DNA from: Cymodocea nodosa
Taxonomy: Eukaryota > Streptophyta > Magnoliopsida > Alismatales > Cymodoceaceae
DNA length: 64,000 nt
Assembly (NCBI GenBank): GCA_036874045.1
Contig: JAZBRI010000011.1
Span: forward strand, 13,782,001 to 13,846,000
Reading direction: 5' to 3'
The notes beneath the pieces are model-generated. The model did no database searches, had not been told where the DNA came from, and saw only the letters and a program-made list of their open reading frames with translations. Shown one piece after another: positions 49,984-62,648 of this stretch; position 1 is the first letter of the stretch; every line of letters begins with the position of its first letter. Position numbers and translations under genes: made by a program.

Positions 49984-52900
49984 ATGCAAGTTGACAGGAA
50001 AACGAAAAAGCAGAATTGGATTCGGATTTGGGGGCCTATGGCCATGCGCCCCTGCGGTTCCAACTTAATCCTTGGCCTCCTCACTTTAGTTACCACCGGA
50101 ATGCTCGTTGGTATGTGCTTGTGTGTCCCTGCTCTTCTCCCGTCTTCTCTACGCCGATTCTTAAATGTTGTTGTTGTTGTTGTCGTTGGTGAGGGTGGTG
50201 GTGGTGCTGATCATGATGATACTTATGACTTGGGAAAACATATTTGACTGCTAGCATTGGATACTGAAAACATATTTGACTACTAGCTGGCAGTGGTTCA
50301 CGCACAGCCAGCCTGCTACCATTAGCAAAAGAAGAATTGGATTATCTGTTACTAGCTGCGTTTTGCGTCATGCAGTCACGGTAAAGTTCTGAGTTTGTTC
50401 GGGTATTACATGTAAAACGTCCTAGGCCCCAAATAATCCTAGAACATGCATAGATGAGAAGGGTGTAAACTATAACTATTTGAACAAAAATCTCCAGTCC
50501 TTCAACAAGGTATTGTGTGTACTTTTTTGAGCATGATTTTCAGTAAGTCTGCGTTTGATCTCTAGGATTTGCTCTAGAAGTTTCTGATTTGACTTCTGTA
50601 CTGTATTTTCTCTATTGCATGTGAAGTTATATTTATTATTGTACTATTCGTCCCCCCATGTCCACGAAGAGGCGAACCAAGGTAAGATAAATTGAGAAAT
50701 ATCATAAGTATCATAATCCAAAATATTACAATTTTGTTGCACGTATTTAGTTTACTAGTTTATTTTGCATTAATACATGAGAATAAAGGAGAGTAGCAGT
50801 ATAAATAACATCATAAGCAGTTAAGGATTTTTGGTATATTCATCTTCAAGTACATTTTAATAGTTATAAATAACAGGTCCATATCTCTGCGAAACACTTG
50901 GCATGTTTTGAAGTACTCTTTTTCCAATAAAGGTTTCGATTCACACTTAAGTTTTCTATTCGTATCTTATGGCAGTCGCTTTTTGTTAAGAGTTATGGAT
51001 TTCATGTACTGCGATGGTCACTGGGTATATTTATAATTTAAAAGTGAAAAGCACTTGCAATTTGCATGTGGAGATCATTTTAAAATTGTTGTATGTGGTT
51101 TCATATTCTCTGTAAGGAAGTTGTATAGCTTAATACTAATAGATATTCTAAGATATCAATATAAAATGTTGAGTACGTGGTAAAGAATCCAAGAAATTAA
51201 TAAATGCTAGAATTAAAAGTACAAGTATTAATTGTCAACTTTTGAATCCCATGCCTGTAATACTTAAGAGAACTTTTATTCATTGAAAATTTCTCAAATA
51301 AATGTTTATTGGATTTTAGAAGAGAACTTTTATTTATTGAAAATTTCTCAAATAAATGTTTATTGGATTTTAGACTCTGCAATAAAAAAAAGATTGTATA
51401 TAGACTATTGAATTAAATGAATGAAAGACTCTGCAATAAAAAGAAATATTGCACATAGAATTTTGTAAAGATGGAATTTTAATTATGAAAATTTTTGAAT
51501 TTTGAAATGGAAACTGAGATATGGAAAAAAAAGATTCATGTGGCTGACTTTACATCATGATATTATGGTATAGATTGTTTGAATTAGAAACTGAGATCAA
51601 ACACATTGAAAGTCTGAGTTTGATTGGTTGTCTTTCATTTTGGATGGATCTTGAATTAGAATTACAAATAATAAATCATTTGAATCTTGATTTAGAAACT
51701 TAGTATGATTGATTTGGAAATATTAGCTCGATTGCCTCTTAATTAATAAGAAATTTAAATCAAAGGTTATTTGTCCATTTACAAATGTGGCCGGTTATCC
51801 TTTTGTGGGGTTCACTTGGTATAATAGACAACTAATAATAAATTCCAAATAATTTCTAATGAAAAAATCCCTTGAGTCAATCCTTTCTGAATTATTTGAT
51901 AGTTGGATGGTTTTTGGAAGAGAAAAATGTCATTAAATCTTGTTTTCATCAAAAGTCAAGATATTTTCAAGTGTGAATCCTTTCATCAGGCTATTTTTAC
52001 CTATGATACATCTTTGTTCAAAGTCTTAGTGTGTTGTACTTTCAGGTGCTTTATTTCAGTTGGCAATGATTCACCAATTGGAGAAATCCATCGGTACTAC
52101 ATTTCACTCTAGCGCTCAATTCATTTCCTATCCTTTTTGTTACCATATTGTAAGAATTTTTTTATTTACGTGCATGGAAGACACTTTTCCCTGTCCTAAT
52201 TTAAATGTTAAAGATGATGACTATTATTCTAATGTGTATTTGTCAAACTTTTTATGTTCTCAAATTTCTCTCCTTGTTATACGTTAATGCTTTTAGTGTT
52301 AACTTTTACATGTGTACCAATTTTTGAGATTCAACAATTTTTTGAAATCTTGCTTTGCTTCTTAAGTTTTAATATATAAAATCAAAATGTTTTTAAACAC
52401 TAATCAATGTTTAGAATTATTATTTCTGTTGGAATTTTAAGTAACCCATAAAATGTCACTTTTCTACCTTCAACTCTAGAAGTTACATGCATTAGGGGGG
52501 GTTTGTGCAATCAGAATTTGACGGAAAAGAATTCATTTTCTGTCATATTCTGGTTGGAGTCTGTTTGTGCATAGACGGAATTCATTTTCCGTCGGAAAAT
52601 GAATTTTTTCTCTAGTTGAACTTTGGGAAAAAAATTTCTCAGGTCTTGAGTTTCAAATTCTTTGAAATTCAAACATATACTAATGATTTTAACTAAGATC
52701 TTATTTTGTTGTGGTGACATGATGATCTTATTTTATAATTTCAATTAAGATCTTCTACTTTTGAATTTTTTATCTCAAGAATAATCATGAAATACATGGA
52801 TGTAAATATATATTTATATTTTTGCATATACTTGGTTTTGATAAATGATATGTACTTAATTAATTAATTGATAAATGATATATAAAGATCTAATTTTATA

Positions 52901-55900
52901 ACATGTTAATTGATTAATGTAAGTAATTTATTCATTGATTAATTATATTTTGACTAATTACTTCAATTCATTAATTAAGAATTGCATTAAAAATAAATTC
53001 TATTCAATTTTGTTCATTCTATCATATGCATAAACATTTGAATTTCAATTTTTGTCAAATTCTTAAATGTGTACAAACACTTGAATTTCAAATTTCATTT
53101 CTGTCAAATTTCGTCAAAATTTAAATTCTGTTGGGGGTTTGTGTACTTAAAATTTGAATTTTGTGGAATTTGAATTTTGCAGAATTTGAATTTTGATAGA
53201 ATTTGAATTTTATAGAATTTGATGAAAAGAATTTAAAATTTAGGTGTTTGTGTACGTTTAGAGATTTGATGAAAATTGAAATTTTGGTGTTTGTATACAT
53301 GACAGAATTGAATATAATTGATTTTTAATAAAATTTTTAAATAATAAATTGTATTAATTAGAGAGAGTCCTCTCTCTCTCTCTCTCTCCCTCTCCCCCTC
53401 TCTCTCTCTTTCCAACAATCTTACCATAGTCTTTCACGGAAGTTAAGTACATGAGTGGGAGACATAGAAAAGGGAATGACAAGTGAGACAAAATTTAATT
53501 TTCGACCTTTTAGCTTAGAAAATAAATTTTGAGATTTACCAAAGGGTTGGAATTCCATAGATGCACAAATAACCCCTTTGTGAAATTAGATGGAAATTTT
53601 TTTCCTTTCCATCCAATTTTGCATGCACAAACCCTCTCTAAAATTCAAATTCTGTCAGATTTAATTCTAAGTGCACAAACAAATCCTTTGTATTCCATTA
53701 GCATTTCTATATTTTAAGTTTTTTGGACTGAACTATCCTTCCTTCACTGCTCCAGTATAGTATTGTTCACATTATCTCTTTCTTCTCTTCTTTCTTCTTA
53801 CTCCATGTCTTCCCCCATCTTCTCTTCCTCTTCTTCTTTTTCCTCCTTTTCTTCTCCTTATTGTTCCCTATCCTGGGTGTGAGTTCCTCTTCAATGAACT
53901 CAATCACTTACATTGATCATTAGAAATTTACTATTTGATCTTCCTTTGATTGATGTTGACTAGCTTGGGTCGTTATGGTCTGGTTGTTCTTGTTAGTCTG
54001 TCTTGAACTGACTGAGGTGGCTCTCCCAATCTGTTGCCCTAGTTGTCCTAGTTAGGTTGACTTGGAATTGGAGTGGTCACCCTAGATGGAAAGCTGGCGT
54101 AAGAGATTTCCCTATTTGTTCTTCTGTATATTAGTCATTGGATTATTTTGTTGGTTCTTCATATTTTTTTTTGTACATCAAAAGTACTACAGTGTTTTGT
54201 ATATACAACTGGATCTCATTCCTTTTTTGTTGATGCTACATTAGATTTGATATTTTGTAATTTTATTGGATCCTCATTAGTATGTTTGTACTTATTCAGA
54301 TTTCGGACATCTCAAATCAGGCTTCTTTCATTGGGAGAATGACAAAGAAGCAACTCTCCTTCGCCTTGGATTTGTATGTTTAAATATTCTTCCTAAAATA
54401 TAAGAAACTTTATGGCAGTAATGTTAGCATACATGTTATATTGTCGTTCTCTTTGAGTATATGGTTAACAACATTTCTTTTGAAATAGGCAAAATTTGTT
54501 ATTCATACTTTTATTTACAGCTGATGCAATGCTTGATATGTGCTATTGGCAATTTCGCAGTCCATGACTTTAATGTAGTCAAGATAATCATCTTCTTGTG
54601 GTGTTTGATTTGGGTTGTAGTGTTGGTTGGAGGAAGCTTAAAGCTGTTCCCCAATAACATTTAAGTTGTCAATATCAAAGTAGTGTTGGAAAAAGTCAAA
54701 ATTATCAATATCAGTTGCTACTCCCTGGGTGGTCTTGGTTATTGTTGGTGTGCTGGGCAGTGCTTCTGATAGAGGAGGTTGTCATTGGCTGATGGGGGTG
54801 GCTAGGGTGGCAGATGGCTAGGCTTGGTTGAGGAAGGCTTGGGTACCATGTTGTGTTTTAAAGAACCAATAACTGTGATTAGGGTTAGGAGAGTACATAT
54901 TATATATAATGGGCCTAGTAAGTCTGATAACATAATGGATCCATATACTCACTAACACACACAACTACAGCACTAATAGAAGTATTATGGACTTCTTGTT
55001 TATGTTATGGTGGGGCAAAAACTTGAATATCATTGAATTTTCATTTAGGCTAATGTCTCATATCATTTAAATTTCTTTAACGATCTATTTCAATGTTTTT
55101 GGTCTATGGGTATGCAAGGTTGAAGGAAAGCTTGTAGTGCATACATAGACATCTCTAGACCAGTGCTAAATTTTTCCTATGGGATCAACGGAAGAAGTTT
55201 ACTCATAGATCCTTGTGTTGATCTTTTGCATGGCTGGCATAATCAGGAAGGAGAATTCATCTATAGTTCTTAGGAATTTCTTTTGACTTTTGGGTGAAGG
55301 AGAGCTGGAGATTTCAACTATATGAAGCAAGTGCCACAAAAATATTCATATGAAGCACAAAAGAAGATTGAATTTTATTACACAAGCTAGGTTCAAAGGA
55401 GGGCTGATTGGTTGGATATTATAAGAGCAAAGCTGTAGCAGGGGAAACAAAAAGCATCTAGACCTCAACCAGTCTACCACCTCAAGCCCTATGCCATCTT
55501 AGATTATGAAGGGCCTCAACGTTTTAACCCCCTGATTTTGTTAAGGGAGACATTGCATGGTTGGTTCTCTGTTTGAGTTGACGTTGAGCCCTTCACAACT
55601 GCTAGTATTTTTTATTTCAACTGCAGTCCTTCCACTTACCAATTAGAGTGAGAGACTCTTGATTTGGTTATCTAGTTGGGCCATTGGTTTACCTCATTCT
55701 AGACAACATGTCCCATGGCTTGCCTAGGAAGCAACAACACCTACTCACCAAAGGTGTGGTCATGCTCAAACTTACACATGGTCAGCCATCTATCTTGGGT
55801 CAATTGATCTTGTTCGGTTCCATATGTTCCTCTCCAATTTTCCATTCTCCACCAACCACCACCTACTACTAGTTGTAAAATTGTAATTATAAATACTTTA

Positions 55901-58754
55901 GTAAATGCCTATATTTACAAAAGCACACTTGAAATTTGATCAATTTTCTCCTATTGCTTGCCTCACTTAAACAATAAGAACAATCTAAACCATAATCCCA
56001 CTGTGAGGTTAGCAATATGAATCCTTTTAATTTATGTATTTTTATCTATGATTAAATTACATAAATTTAAATTTTTCTTTCTATTCATAACCAAATAGTT
56101 TTAGATTTTTTAATATTTTTTAGTTTCTTTTATACTAATTAATTCTCTTTTTTTAGCTAATACATTTTTTGGTCTCTTAAGAATATGATCAAATCATCTA
56201 AATCAATTGTCTCTGTTGTTTGCCTTGCTTAAGCAATAGAGATTTCTTTTAATGGTCTATGTTGAACTATATTTTTAACTCAAGCTTTGCTGTAAGTGTA
56301 CATGGTAAATACAGGTCATTATTCTACAAGGATTGTGTTTATGACTTAATCAATTATTACTCTACTTTGCTCTTTAAGTTCTTAGTTATACTTCAGTAAA
56401 TTAATGAGATGCTAATGTAGAATCATCAAAAATAACACAAGCTCACAACTCATGTAGTTTCAAGGCAATGTGTAGTGAAAAATGGTGATGGTGAATCAAT
56501 TTTTTTACTTGTAAATCTATCAAGTCATTCAAGTAAATGCAAGAAAAATAAGAGAAAAAAAATAGAATATGAAGAAACAATATACTATACTACTCTATTC
56601 TAATTTATACTAAGTGCATGCAACTATGCTATTTGCTAATCTAGCTATAACTATACTATACTACTTGCATTAGAAATTTTTTTTGGGATTGATTTGTGAT
56701 AATAGGTGATCAATATAAGAGACAACAAACTCAATTAATTACTGAAATTAAAATTAACAACTAGAGATAAATGATAAGTTCTTCGTTCAAATGAACATCA
56801 ACACTTATTTTCTTCTTCTTTCAATTCACACCTCTTACTCAAATGCACCAAGCCACCATTGATGGGTGTCATTCACTCTTGTGAAAGCCCCACCAACAGC
56901 CCGAACAATACATGTGAATAGATGATGCAATTTAGAAGTTGAAAAGAAGAATTAAATGTTCATATACATTCATTAGAACTCTATCTAGCTAAGAAGACTT
57001 ATAATTGAGATGTTCACTATCATTTCTCATCAATTCTTCCTTCTATACAAGAAAATAATCAACTCTAAGGACTGTCGCTACCTTAGGAGCTTCTTCTCTT
57101 CTTCTCTAGAACTTTGAACTCAAGGGAACTTGGCAGCAACCTCACCTCCATGCTTAGATGTTTTCTCCTTAGCCTTTGGAATGGTGAATAGCATCAATGG
57201 ATGGTCTCCTTGCAAGCATAAGCCTTGCCTTCAAGCTTTCTCTACTTTTCCTCCCTCTTGTTGGAAGCATCAAGGTGGCCTACGAAAATTAATGAGCCCC
57301 TTCCCTTTGCATTTACGTTGGCTATATCTTCTCTCTTCATTTGATGTGGACCTTGGCTTTATCACCAAGCCAATAGGATGTCATAGATTTAGGAAGGCCA
57401 ATAAGGTGTTGGTATGTCCTCTTTTTTAAAGTTTAGTCCACCAACTTTGATTCTTCATATCTTCTTTTGGTCTTTTGCATTAAACTCCTTCTATATGTGT
57501 GGTACCTACAATTAATGGAAATTGAACTCCAAGAGATGTTAGCCAACAACATAATCAAAATAAAATCAATGAGTTCCATGTAAAATTATATCTAATGAGG
57601 TATGTACTTGTTAATTAAAATTTTATATTACACAATATTTCAAGACTCATATTACCCATAATTAATATCATTTATCCACCATAGATAGATAATACCATAC
57701 AAGATTTCTTATAAAATTCATTAAAAATGGGCAAAATTAAAGCTTGAATAGTCTACGTGCCTAGCTTAAGCAATAGAGATTTCTTTTAATGGCCTACATA
57801 CTGTGGGAGTCATGTCTTTTGTTTTGTTTTATAAGATAGCAGACAACTCCATCCAGACTGACGAGTTTGATCAGGACTAGAGAAAGCTGACAGAGTTCAT
57901 CCAGTGAGAGAAGATCAAAAAGAAATTCAAATACTTGATAGAATTGATAATCATTTCTACCTTTTAAATTCAAATCCGAAAATGAAGTTTTAACTGCCAA
58001 CTCAACAATCAGTGAAAATACAAAACCACTTTGATTGCATGGTGGTTTTGGAAGTAGTTGTTTAATAGTGATCAAGATCAAGTGGATCAGCATCAATCTT
58101 TCCCCATAAGATGTAGCCAAATTCCTGTGCGTGAGAACATTCTCCATCCATACATTAAATTTGTTGGATGTAGAATATCTCAGAGTTCTGGAAGAAAAAT
58201 GTCAGTTGCAGGGTTGAAAAAAGTTAGTTTTGCTCATGTTATTGGTTCAGAAGTAACAAAAACTGATGTGATTTGTATTGATAATCCAAATAGTTTTTTA
58301 TCTGTTTGTCTTTTCTTAGATCAGATATAATATAGGATGATGCGATTCTACATGGTTATATGTGTTGATGGCTATTTGCGGGACATTTAAAATTCCCTTT
58401 TTGTCTTTTCATATTTTCATTGTTGATCTATTCCCCATTAGAATCACTTTTCCATTTTGTATGTCCCATCTTCATTTGTTTTTCCTTGGTTTCCCTAGCA
58501 ACCTATTTTTGGATTCTTTTTTTAGTGGTATTCCTGGTTATTCTTGGGAGACACAAGAGAGGATTGTGATGACATTTTCATGTAGACTTGCATTAGAAGT
58601 GTACACTGCCATGATTGGGAAGCTTTATTTAGTATTTTTTTTGAAGGTTATGTGGTATATATTTTCATTAATTTTCTTTGTGATGCAGGTGAAACCTGAA
58701 ATTATCAGCTGGTCTCCTCGAATCTTTCTATTTCATAATTTTCTAAGTAGTGAG
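49984..58754 (+). CDS. Prolyl 4-hydroxylase, partial (first four exons)
   Basis: Plus-strand exons match plant type II membrane prolyl 4-hydroxylases (P4H1-like), which hydroxylate proline in extensin/arabinogalactan-type proteins in the ER and Golgi. Exon 1 (49984-50110) encodes a short cytosolic tail and the anchor LILGLLTLVTTGMLV. ATG 50038 is an alternative start. Exon 2 begins at 52046 (GALFQLAMIHQLEKSIGTTF). Its donor is unclear (about 52138 or 52149). Exon 3 ends at 54373 and encodes FGHLKSGFFHWENDKEATLL; its acceptor is 54300 or 54281, correspondingly. Exon 4 (58689-58754) encodes VKPEIISWSPRIFLFHNFLSSE, the start of the dioxygenase fold. The exons with the iron-binding His-x-Asp...His and the 2-oxoglutarate lysine were not found up to 64000, so they lie beyond the window or are lost. 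Introns reach over 4 kb. Confidence 0.82.
51440..51570 (+). mobile_element. Short LINE tail fragment in hydroxylase intron 1
   Basis: The words GGAAAAAAAAGATTCATGTGG then CTGACTTTACATCATGATATTATGG match the closing part of the LINE fragment at 42440-42500. Heavily decayed. A 60-base direct duplication (TTTTATTTATTGAAAATTTCTCAAATAAATG, about 51275-51310 and 51325-51360) lies just upstream. Confidence 0.45.
52492..53690. mobile_element. TIR element related to 35361-36362, in hydroxylase intron 2
   Basis: The left end TTAGGGGGGGTTTGTGCAAT matches the family. The right side carries GTGCACAAACAAATCC (about 53675) and an inner GCATGCACAAACCCTCTCTA. Self-complementary GAATTCAAATT words and TTTGTGCA..GACGG phrases recur through the element. 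A CT microsatellite (53366-53408) is inside it. The precise right border is uncertain, and internal rearrangement is likely. Confidence 0.5.
55950..56260 (-). mobile_element. LINE tail fragment, antisense, in hydroxylase intron 3
   Basis: The plus strand reads CTAAACCATAATCCCACTG then GGTTAGCAATATGAATCC, followed by TTTATCTATGATTAAATTACA. This is the reverse complement of the LINE tail seen at 42380-42490. Decayed. Confidence 0.55.
56220..57800. repeat. Segment bounded by about 40-base direct repeats
   Basis: The phrase GCTTAAGCAATAGAGATTTC with TTTTAATGG following occurs near 56228-56262 and again near 57760-57794. Between them is 1.5 kb of moderately complex DNA with no recognised protein. 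A 60-99 residue open frame (57130-57429) is unrecognised. It may be an insertion into the antisense LINE with duplicated flanks, or a local duplication. Confidence 0.45.
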
Positions 58755-59359
58755 GTATGTTTATTTGTTAAAATTATGAATTGTGTTATAAGGTTTCTTA
58801 AATATTTTGCCTAGCCCTCGTTCCTTGGAAATACATGTTGAACTGTCGTCTGCAGCTTATTAAGAAAGGCTATCTTTTCCCGAAGTGACATTTTATATCT
58901 TTTATGTCATCAACTTATTTAGTTTAAAATCATAGAATAATTTCCAATTACTTTTCAAGAGAAAGCTATGAAAAAATCTTTTTGTGAAAATTTTCCTGAA
59001 AAACTGTTTCTTACCTAAGTTGTAGTTCAGTGAGAAATTTCAGACGATTGTGCCACTGTGTATGCTTGCATTTGACTTCCATTTTAAAAGGATCAGATTC
59101 TTGAAGAACAAATGAATGTAACTGTTAAGACTTGCAAACTTTGGTTGGTAGCTGTAAAACTTGCGTGATCTGTCTTTTGCACTAAATTTGAAGGAACAAT
59201 TCTATTAACCCTCTCATTATTTACATCATGATAACAATATCAATTAGCAAAGTTAAGGTATAATATCTGATATCAGTCAAGTACTGTCCACCTGATGTTG
59301 AACCAAAATAAAATTTTTGCTCTTTGCTATCATTATTGTCTGAAAAAAATTCTATTCAC

Positions 59360-59511
59360 TGTTAGAGTATATTATTAGGGTTATTTGTTGAGTGTGTGAG
59401 TTTAGTTTCACAGTATTTATCTTATGATGGTTCATCACGTGTAGCTTCCATATGCAGAGGTTTTGTGTTTGTTAATCCTTTATTCTACTTTCATCATTTA
59501 TTGTTTTAACA
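59360..59511 (+). repeat. Short copia-type LTR (152 bp)
   Basis: Begins TGTTAGAGTATATTATTAGG and ends TTGTTTTAACA, so the termini TGTTA and TAACA are perfect inverses. Immediately after comes TGGTATAAGCTCAGG, close to the TGGTATCAGAGC primer-binding site complementary to initiator tRNA-Met. Position and spacing are right for a 5' LTR. No 3' LTR was found in the window. Confidence 0.75.
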
Positions 59512-61040
59512 TGGTATAAGCTCAGGCAAAAAACCTAGGGTTTTATCTTATTCACCACCCCCCCCCCCCCCACCCCCCCCCCCCCAACCATATCCATCAA
59601 CCATCACTCACCTCTCCACCAAAATTTGGCACCCACCACCCCTTCTTCCTCACCAGCCAAGGGTATCCAGTCTCTCTCCTGCCTCTTGTGATGCTCTTTA
59701 GCCACACACAAGAGGATCAGCAACAAAGGAAGCCATTGACATCTCTTTTTCAGGCCATCTGGCCTGATCTACAGGCCCATACAAGGTTATTTTCTCTCCC
59801 AGCAGCAACAGGAACTATCACCACCCTATTCTTAGGTCATCTGGTTTGATCTGTGGCCCTAAGCAGGACCATCCTCCTCTCCTGCAGCCATCATCTGATT
59901 GATTGCCACTTGCTCTGCCACTGGCCACCCTGGTTGGTGTTTCCCATGAATAGGATTGTGTATCTTTTGGACAGCACATTATGAGGGTGGATTCAACATG
60001 TCCACCTGTCTCCCTACTCCAAAAGGCTAAAAGTACCCTGGGAAGGCCATTTTATCCTGTAGATTAGACTTTTTTTCACTAATAAACTATGGCTGGAAAT
60101 GAAACCCTATTGGACCCTTTGAAAAGTTGAAAGGGAAATTTCTTTTGATGTGAGCCAAAGCTTTCAGATCTTCATCACTACACATAGGGAGTTGAAGATT
60201 CTCAATCAAGATCCACTTGATGTGAAGGAACCCTAGGTTGCTATGATGATTGGTACATCGATGATGTTGCAATTGTTTGATGGTTGGGCAACAATATGGA
60301 ACTTAACATTGCTCATAGTGTAATGATGCTCTTAGTTGCCAAGAAGATCTGAGATACCTTAAAGTACATGTGCATGGTCATGAGAAAAATGTTTGAAATT
60401 TATGAACAATTGTTCATTTGCACATGGGGGAGCACTTTATTTCTCCACACTATGTACACTATTTGAGGAGCTTGATATATGTATCAGCTGTTGACACAAG
60501 ATGTCACCACCATGTATTGCTATCATGATGAACTTGCACTTGTTATCTATCTATTCAACCTGAATCTAGAAATCTCCTCTTAGATTTGAGGATAGATACT
60601 TGGCATAAATTCTGTTTTAGACCTTGGGACAGTCTTCTTGAAGCTATTAAGAGTTTCTATTAGATCATTTGCACAACATTTCGATCAGCTAGCCATGTTA
60701 GCAAGAAGACATGGTAGCCATTCCATAGGTCAAGGAGGTGGTTATGAAAGTCATTAATTGTGTATACACTATAGGCACACCAACCATAGAGTAGATCATT
60801 GCTGGTAGAAATTTGGTAAATTGGAATGAACATAGATTTTTACAGAGACAACCAGCCCATCCACAGACTCAGTACCATTGCTATTCTATCTTGAGACGAG
60901 TTTGATCAATTTCTAAAGTTTTGAGAGTGTCAGTTCTTTGCAATTGCCACAACTTCAAAAGTCACTACTTCAACTTTAGGTATTGTAGCCTTGGTTGCCT
61001 TTAGGAGTGATTCCTAGGTTGTTGTCTTTGAGAGTTTCTT
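59512..61040 (+). mobile_element. Degenerate Ty1/copia element interior with gag remnant
   Basis: Follows the 152-bp LTR. After a leader with the C-rich tract, the stretch 60066-60870 encodes, with stops, the usual copia gag order. There is a segment like TLKYMCMVMRK after IAHSVMMLL, then YEQLFICTWG, a VYLSNLN-like piece, and a decayed zinc-knuckle-like stretch (HYRHTNHRVDHCW). The polymerase is not present. The element is truncated near 61 kb and lies in the sense direction of the hydroxylase gene. Confidence 0.65.
59556..59586 (+). repeat. C-rich homopolymer tract
   Basis: About 28 C residues interrupted once by A, within the leader of the copia element. It may also be a place where the assembled length is unreliable. 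Confidence 0.85.
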
Positions 61041-61489
61041 ACATATGTTAGGTACACTTTTGAGATAAAATTTGTGCATTTTATTAGATATTATTGCATG
61101 ATAGCTATGAACTTAATTGTGTTAAATATATGTTTTTGAATAAGATTATATGTCAACTATGCTTGAGGCCATTGCATGTCAAATGAGCAAGTGTTGGAAA
61201 AATGCACAAATTTATTACTATTCTAGTTGCATCACATCAAATAACCCACACGTAAGATCATAGTTAAGTATAGAATTGATTTCATGAAATATGCAACTAG
61301 TGATTTTTATTTTTTTTTTCATGAAATCTTATGCATGTAACACATTTATTTTGACAACACCACCGTAAGAGTAAAGTTATCGTGGAGGAATTTCATTTAG
61401 CAACACACAACATTACTTCCATGTAAATGAATTATGAATTAAATTTCTCATACATGTCAATGTCATCACTTGATAATTATTGCATGTAT

Positions 61490-62648
61490 GTATATTTTTA
61501 GTACAAATTTAATGTTCCTTATGCATGCCACACATTTATTGTATTAGTTATCAAGTTTCATTTAAAGTGTGACATTTAACATTATTTGTAAGTGGTTAGC
61601 AAAAGGAAAAGTAAAGTATGAGAAAATAAGGGCTATTGATCTTCCTTGGGATCATCTAAAGTAATTTTGAGATTCTAGATCTAGAATCTCACTATATATG
61701 GCCCAAACCATTCTTGTTGGAATCTCATCTCACCCCACGCATAAGAGTTTCATCTCCAAAACAACAAAGACGTCCTTCATTCTCTTCTCTCCTTCCCTCC
61801 TTCCAAGCTCAAGAAGCCAACTACATAGGCATGGTGAGCCAAGGGTCTTGACGTCCTTTCTCATCTTGCTTCCACCTCCATTCTCTTGCAAGGAGATCCA
61901 CGTCTAAGGCTTCATGGTGAAGTGGACGGTTTCTTTGGGAGAATCACGTTGAAGACATTGGTGGATTGAGAAGGTACTATTGCTCTATCCCTAGAAAGAG
62001 TTACTTGTGCAAAGCTTAAGGAGTTCGAGAGAAAGGTGACCACTCCATTTTCAGTCCAACAAAGGTGCATCTCAAGGGAGGAATTCCAACGTGTGACAGT
62101 TATTGGAGCTAGTGAATTGAGGTGGAAAACATCATCAAGGGAGTACGTGAAGTTGGAGTGAAATTGCTTTAAAGGTATAAGAGGACTTGGGTGGGATCCT
62201 TATGCTTATTTTGTGTTAAATTATGTTGTAACATGAGTATAGGTAGTTATTTGTTATGTGTGTTGATTGTTGTGTTTCCACTTGTTGTCGTGGATCTTGT
62301 TTGTGTGTTCTTGCATGTTATATTAGGAGTAGGAGCAGTGGTAATTACAACATTTTATTGTTAGACTTTGATATAAAATAATGGTGAAAACTTATGATTA
62401 TGTTAATAGAATCTTGTGCATATGTGGTGTTTGTATTTATGCCTAATAATAGCTAACTTAGTATAGTTTTTACTTGGTTTGGACGATTATTCCTTGCTGT
62501 AACTATGACTATACTCATACGGTAGTTACATATACATTTAGAGGATAATGTTACATGTGAATGCATGCATACTCGTTGAAGTGTTGAAATGTAAATTTCA
62601 ACTTGTATTATTGAGGTTGTATGTTTTATATGCATATTCTCTTGGATT
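61490..62648 (+). repeat. LTR arm 1 of large inverted repeat
   Basis: This arm is the reverse complement of 62832-64000 with about 98-99% agreement. The 69-residue open frames at 61698-61907 (plus) and 63573-63782 (minus) differ at one residue. It contains a 22-base perfect palindrome at 61669-61690, a TATATAT box at 61693, and a CT-rich transcribed-looking leader, as expected in an LTR. Its left border may lie further left. The match stops after TCTCTTGGATT. Confidence 0.8.

Noticed and set aside
58058..58814. Open frames of 90 and 150 residues near the hydroxylase exon 4
   Set aside because: Only 58689-58754 shows homology; the rest is hydrophobic AT-rich intron read-through.
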